This document shows, piece by piece, positions 60,513 through 64,000 of a DNA stretch of 64,000 nt. The notes under the pieces were generated by a model. The model searched no databases and was not told the origin of the DNA. It worked only from the letters and a program-made list of their open reading frames with translations. The stretch is from an uncultured Acetobacteraceae bacterium (GTDB lineage: Bacteria; Pseudomonadota; Alphaproteobacteria; Acetobacterales; Acetobacteraceae): NCBI GenBank assembly GCA_943912335.1, contig CALTUD010000022.1:7187-71186 (forward strand), written 5' to 3'. Made by a program: the position numbers and the translations under genes. Positions within the stretch are counted from its first letter, which is position 1, and each line of letters begins with the position of its first letter.

Positions 60513-61550
60513 ATGCGCTCCACCCTGCGCCTCGCGGCCATTCCCGCCCTGGTTTCCGGCCTCGTGCTCGGTGCGGTCACCGCTCACGCCACCGACATCA
60601 CCGGTGCCGGCTCCTCCTTCGCCGCGCCGATCTACGGCGCCTGGGGCGCTGCCGCGAAGCCGGCCACGGGCGTCACCCTGAACTATCAGTCGATCGGCTC
60701 CGGCGCCGGCGTGAACCAGGTGATCGCCCGCACGGTCGATTTCGGCGCCTCGGACGCCCCGCTCGCGGCCGACAAGCTCGCCAGCAACCACCTGCTGCAG
60801 TTCCCGACCGTCATGGGCGGCGTGGTCGCCATCGTGAACCTGCCGGGCATCAAGTCCAACCAGCTGCACCTGACCGGCGACGTGCTGGCGCAACTCTTCT
60901 CGGGCGCCATCAGCACCTGGAACGACCCCAAGATCGCCGCGCTGAACCCGGGCGTGAAGCTGCCCGACACCGCGGTCGCCCCCGTGCACCGCGCGGATGG
61001 TTCCGGCACCACCTTCGTGTTCACCTCCTATCTCTCCAAGGCCAATGCCGACTGGAAGAGCAAGGTCGGCGCGGCCTCCTCCATCGCCTGGCCGGCCGGC
61101 GCGGGTGCGAAGGGCAATGACGGCGTCGCCGCCACCGTGCGCAACACTGAAGGCGGCATCGGCTACGTCGAATACGCCTATGCCGACAAGAACCACCTGA
61201 CCACGGTCGAGCTGAAGAACAAGGACGGTCAGTTCGTCGCCCCGAACCTCGAAAGCTTCACCAAGGCCGCCGCCGGCGGAAACTGGAACACCGCCCAGAA
61301 CTTCGCCGTTGACCTGCTGGACACCCCGGGCGCCGGCGCGTGGCCGATCGTGTCCGCCACCTTCGTGCTGATCCCGACGGACGCCAAGAACCCGGCCCAG
61401 AGCGGCGCGGTGCTGAAGCTGTTCGACTGGGCTTTCAAGAACGGCGCCAAGATCGCCACCGGCCTGAACTACGTCCCGCTGCCGGAAGAGGTGCAGACCA
61501 CCGTCCGTCATGCCTGGACCAACGTTGCAGGCGCTCCCTCCGCTCAGTAA
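60513..61550 (+). CDS. pstS: Periplasmic phosphate-binding protein
   Basis: High-affinity phosphate receptor (345 aa) of the Pst ABC importer. A signal peptide (about 1-26) ends AHA. ITGAGSSFAAPIYGAWGAAA, GSGAGVNQVIARTVDFGASD and VHRADGSGTTFVFTSYLSKA contain the Ser, Asp and Arg/Ser/Gly/Thr phosphate ligands. It is monocistronic in strength, since a hairpin separates it from pstC, and is preceded by Pho boxes. Confidence 0.97.
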   Translation: MRSTLRLAAIPALVSGLVLGAVTAHATDITGAGSSFAAPIYGAWGAAAKPATGVTLNYQSIGSGAGVNQVIARTVDFGASDAPLAADKLASNHLLQFPTVMGGVVAIVNLPGIKSNQLHLTGDVLAQLFSGAISTWNDPKIAALNPGVKLPDTAVAPVHRADGSGTTFVFTSYLSKANADWKSKVGAASSIAWPAGAGAKGNDGVAATVRNTEGGIGYVEYAYADKNHLTTVELKNKDGQFVAPNLESFTKAAAGGNWNTAQNFAVDLLDTPGAGAWPIVSATFVLIPTDAKNPAQSGAVLKLFDWAFKNGAKIATGLNYVPLPEEVQTTVRHAWTNVAGAPSAQ

Positions 61551-61567
61551 GCGAGGGACTCTTGCGG

Positions 61568-61600
61568 AACCCCGTCGCCGGTTCGACCGGAAACGGGGTT
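61568..61600 (+). terminator. Hairpin between pstS and pstC
   Basis: AACCCCGT (61568-61575) pairs with ACGGGGTT (61593-61600), with an inner CCGGT-TCG-ACCGG stem. It lies 17 nt after pstS and has few T residues after it. It likely protects pstS mRNA or reduces read-through, allowing more PstS than transporter. Confidence 0.65.
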
Positions 61601-61630
61601 CTGTCCTGATCAACGGAAGGCGATCGACGC

Positions 61631-62602
61631 ATGAGTGCAAGCGCTCCCTCCGGACACCCTGACAGGGTCCGGTCCGCCGCGGCGGAAGGGGCTTCGAGCC
61701 GGATGGACCCGCTCTTCGCCGGGCTGGCCCGGTTCAGCGGTCTGGCGGTGCTGGTGCTGCTGGGCGGCATCATCCTGGTGATGGCGACCGGTGGCTGGCT
61801 GGCCTTCCACACCTTCGGTCTTGGATTCCTCGTCTCCTCCGCCTGGAACCCGGTGCGCGACATCTACGGCGCGCTGACCCCGGTGTTCGGCACCCTCGTC
61901 ACGTCCTTCATCGGCCTTCTGGTCGCCGTGCCGCTCGCCTTCGGCGTCGCCTTCACCCTGACCGAGATGGCGCCGCGCTGGCTCGCAGGCCCGATCGGCA
62001 CAGCGGTGGAGTTGCTCGCCGCCGTGCCCTCCATCATCTTCGGCATGTGGGGCTTCTTCGTGATCGTGCCGATCATGGCGCAGCACGTTCAGCCGGCCCT
62101 GATCCATTCCGTCGGCAAGGTGCCGTTCCTGCACCCCTTCTTCTCCGGCGCGCCGTTCGGCACCGGCCTGCTCACCGGCGGGCTGATCCTCGCCGTGATG
62201 GTCACCCCGTTCATCGCCGCCGTGATGCGCGACGTGTTCAACTCCATGCCGCCGGTGCTCAAGGAAAGCGCCTACGGCCTCGGCTCCACGCGCTGGGAAG
62301 TGATGCGCAAGGTGGTGCTGCCCTGGTCCCGTACCGCGGTGATCGGCGGCATCATGCTGGGCCTCGGCCGCGCCCTGGGCGAAACCATGGCCATCACCTT
62401 CGTGATCGGCAACACCAACCGCATCAGCGCCTCCTTGTTCTCGCCCGGCAACACCATCGCCTCGCTGATCGCCCTCGAATTCCCGGAATCCGCTGCCGGC
62501 AGCCTCAAGCTCTCCGCCCTGCTGGCGCTCGGCTTCGTGCTGATGGTGATCTCCTTCATCACCCTGGCCTGTTCCAGAATGCTGCTGCGGAGGAACGGCT
62601 GA
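61631..62602 (+). CDS. pstC: Phosphate ABC transporter permease PstC
   Basis: Inner-membrane permease (323 aa) with six helices. GTLVTSFIGLLVAVPLAFGV, AAVPSIIFGMWGFFVIVPIM and the EAA-type loop LKESAYGLGSTRWEVMRKVV, followed by GLGRALGETMAITFVIGN, are the PstC signatures. The stop overlaps the pstA start by one base (TGATG). Confidence 0.96.
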   Translation: MSASAPSGHPDRVRSAAAEGASSRMDPLFAGLARFSGLAVLVLLGGIILVMATGGWLAFHTFGLGFLVSSAWNPVRDIYGALTPVFGTLVTSFIGLLVAVPLAFGVAFTLTEMAPRWLAGPIGTAVELLAAVPSIIFGMWGFFVIVPIMAQHVQPALIHSVGKVPFLHPFFSGAPFGTGLLTGGLILAVMVTPFIAAVMRDVFNSMPPVLKESAYGLGSTRWEVMRKVVLPWSRTAVIGGIMLGLGRALGETMAITFVIGNTNRISASLFSPGNTIASLIALEFPESAAGSLKLSALLALGFVLMVISFITLACSRMLLRRNG

Positions 62603-63465
62603 TGGCCGCCGCGACCTCCCCGAACGCCGGGCTCGCACGCCGCCGGCGCGCCGCCAACATCGCCGCCACCGTGTTCGCCTATGCCGCCACCGCCATCGTC
62701 CTGGTGGCGCTGGCGTCCATCCTCGTTACGCTGATCGGCTACGGCATCGGCGGGCTCAGCATCCATACGCTGGTCACCGACACTGCGCCCGCAGGCGGCA
62801 ATGGCGGCCTGCTCAACCCGATCGTCGGCAGCGCGATCCAGGTCGGCCTCGCCACCCTGCTCGGCACGCCGGTCGGCCTGCTGGCCGGCATCTATCTGGC
62901 CGAATTCGGCGGACGCTCGCCGCTCGCCGGCACGATCCGTTTCGTGTCGGACATGCTGCTGTCCGCCCCGTCCATCCTGGTCGGCCTGTTCGTGTACCTG
63001 ATCCTGGTGGCGCCGTTCCACCACTTCTCCGGCTTCGCCGGCGTGGTGGCGCTCGCCATCCTGGTGGTGCCGATCGTGGTCCGCACCACCGAGGACATGC
63101 TGCGCCTGGTGCCGGTCGCCATGCGCGAAGCCGCGGCGGCGTTGGGCGCACCGCGCTGGCGCGTGGTGGTCCAGATATGCCTGCGCGCCGCGCAGAAGGG
63201 CCTGCTCACCGGCATCCTCCTCGCCGTGGCCCGCATCGCGGGCGAAACCGCGCCGCTGCTGTTCACCTCGCTCGGCAACCTCAACTGGTCGCTGTCGCTC
63301 GGCAACGAAATGGCCAGCCTCCCGGTCACCATCTACCAGTATGCCGGCTCCCCGTCCGACGACTGGGTCCAGCTCGCCTGGACGGCGGCGCTGCTGATCA
63401 CCGCCGGCGTCCTCTTCATCAACATCGTCGCCCGCATCGGGCTGCGCGGCCAGAACAGGTCCTGA
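62602..63465 (+). CDS. pstA: Phosphate ABC transporter permease PstA
   Basis: Second permease (287 aa). LATLLGTPVGLLAGIYLAEF, LLSAPSILVGLFVYLIL and the EAA loop PVAMREAAAALGAPRWRVVV, then AVARIAGETAPLLFTSLGN, match PstA. The ATG at 62602 lies in TGATG with GGAGGAA upstream. The longer frame open from 62047 overlaps pstC and is discarded. Confidence 0.96.
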   Translation: MAAATSPNAGLARRRRAANIAATVFAYAATAIVLVALASILVTLIGYGIGGLSIHTLVTDTAPAGGNGGLLNPIVGSAIQVGLATLLGTPVGLLAGIYLAEFGGRSPLAGTIRFVSDMLLSAPSILVGLFVYLILVAPFHHFSGFAGVVALAILVVPIVVRTTEDMLRLVPVAMREAAAALGAPRWRVVVQICLRAAQKGLLTGILLAVARIAGETAPLLFTSLGNLNWSLSLGNEMASLPVTIYQYAGSPSDDWVQLAWTAALLITAGVLFINIVARIGLRGQNRS

Positions 63466-63467
63466 TC

Positions 63468-64000
63468 ATGCATTCGATCCCGCCCAACGGTCTCGCCCCG
63501 GCCGTCGACATGCAGACCGGCGCGGCCGCCCGCACCATGATCGCCATCGAGAACCTCGATTTCTTCTATGGCCAGTCGCAGGCGCTCAAGAACATCAACA
63601 TCAACTTCCCCGAGCGCCAGGTCACCGGCATGATCGGGCCGTCCGGATGCGGCAAATCCACCCTGCTGCGCATCCTCAACCGGATGTACGACCTCTACCC
63701 CGGGCAGCGCGCCACGGGCTCGGTGATGATGGACGGCGAGAACATCATCGGCCCGCAGACGGACGCCAACCGCCTGCGCTCGCGCGTCGGCATGGTGTTC
63801 CAGAAACCCACCCCGTTCCCCATGTCGATCGCCGACAACATCGCCTTCGGCGTCAAGCTGCACGAGCGCCTCAGCCGCGCCGACATGAACAACCGCATCG
63901 AGGACGCGCTGCGCCGCGTGGCGCTGTGGGACGAGGTGAAGGACCGGCTCAAGGCCTCCGCCGTCGCCCTGTCCGGCGGCCAGCAGCAGCGCCTGTGCAT
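63468..64000 (+). CDS. pstB: Phosphate ABC transporter ATP-binding protein PstB, 3' end cut
   Basis: ATPase that powers phosphate import; the first 177 codons are visible and the frame stays open to the window edge. GMIGPSGCGKSTLLRILNRM is the Walker A region, VGMVFQKPTPFPMSIADNI the Q-loop, and VALSGGQQQRLCI the ABC signature, after which the window ends. The ATG at 63468 is 2 nt after the pstA stop; an in-frame ATG at 63537 also precedes the conserved fold. phoU and phoB are expected just beyond. Confidence 0.97.
   Translation, partial: MHSIPPNGLAPAVDMQTGAAARTMIAIENLDFFYGQSQALKNININFPERQVTGMIGPSGCGKSTLLRILNRMYDLYPGQRATGSVMMDGENIIGPQTDANRLRSRVGMVFQKPTPFPMSIADNIAFGVKLHERLSRADMNNRIEDALRRVALWDEVKDRLKASAVALSGGQQQRLC

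Overview
The window is GC-rich DNA from an alphaproteobacterium, most likely a member of the Acetobacteraceae. The basis is gene content and order (fabD-fabG-acpP-fabF-mltG, pstSCAB, sucC-sucD, egtB-egtD, NRAMP mntH next to mntR, two TonB receptors, a UrcA-family protein) together with short intergenic GC-rich twin hairpins. This placement is from recognition, not from a search. No rRNA, tRNA or CRISPR array was seen. The left end cuts an EmrB-type exporter and the right end cuts pstB.

Layout. 0.0-2.5 kb: EmrAB-type efflux pair with a divergent TetR regulator. 2.5-6.5 kb: glycine-zipper lipoprotein, leuA with a possible leader peptide, and a leucine-rich-repeat protein kinase. 6.5-9.1 kb: a sulfotransferase-like protein and a wrbA-yceI-small repeat protein operon. 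9.4-13.4 kb: TonB receptor, then crcB under a clear fluoride riboswitch with a membrane protein downstream. 13.4-19.4 kb: CocE-type hydrolase with an ABM monooxygenase, a TPR/ATP-grasp protein, a four-cysteine mini-protein behind a repeat-rich control region, and an S10 peptidase. 19.4-20.6 kb: decayed DNA with an IS5-type transposase remnant. 20.6-25.5 kb: zinc alcohol dehydrogenase and a cluster of acyl-CoA dehydrogenase, PIG-L deacetylase, NodS-like methyltransferase and convergent GT2. 25.7-29.6 kb: aldo/keto reductase, ergothioneine genes egtBD and a double ABM protein. 29.7-34.6 kb: aldose epimerase-like protein, CysQ, asparaginase, FNT channel, ArfB and a secreted protein. 34.6-39.5 kb: diguanylate cyclase, bioB, and a siderophore receptor behind a Fur-like box. 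39.8-45.8 kb: UrcA protein, sucCD, ferritin-like protein and an M13 metallopeptidase. 45.8-47.7 kb: a sharply AT-rich island carrying a DUF2235 lipoprotein hydrolase, bordered on the left by a twin-hairpin element. 47.7-53.6 kb: hypothetical protein, mntR/mntH with a perfect palindromic operator, and an operon of a betaine-binding-fold protein, two methyltransferases and a YdcF protein. 53.8-58.3 kb: type II fatty-acid synthesis and mltG. 58.3-60.4 kb: LytTR regulator with DUF2306 membrane protein, and a small protein. 60.4-64.0 kb: Pho-box-controlled pstSCAB.

Most of the window is housekeeping plus metal and nutrient homeostasis (Fur, MntR, fluoride and Pho signals are visible). The parts most likely to hold undescribed biology are the acyl-CoA dehydrogenase/PIG-L/NodS-like/GT2 cluster, the AT-rich DUF2235 island, the repeat-rich control region before the four-cysteine protein, and the possible leuA leader. 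All functions are assigned by reading the sequence; no database search was run.
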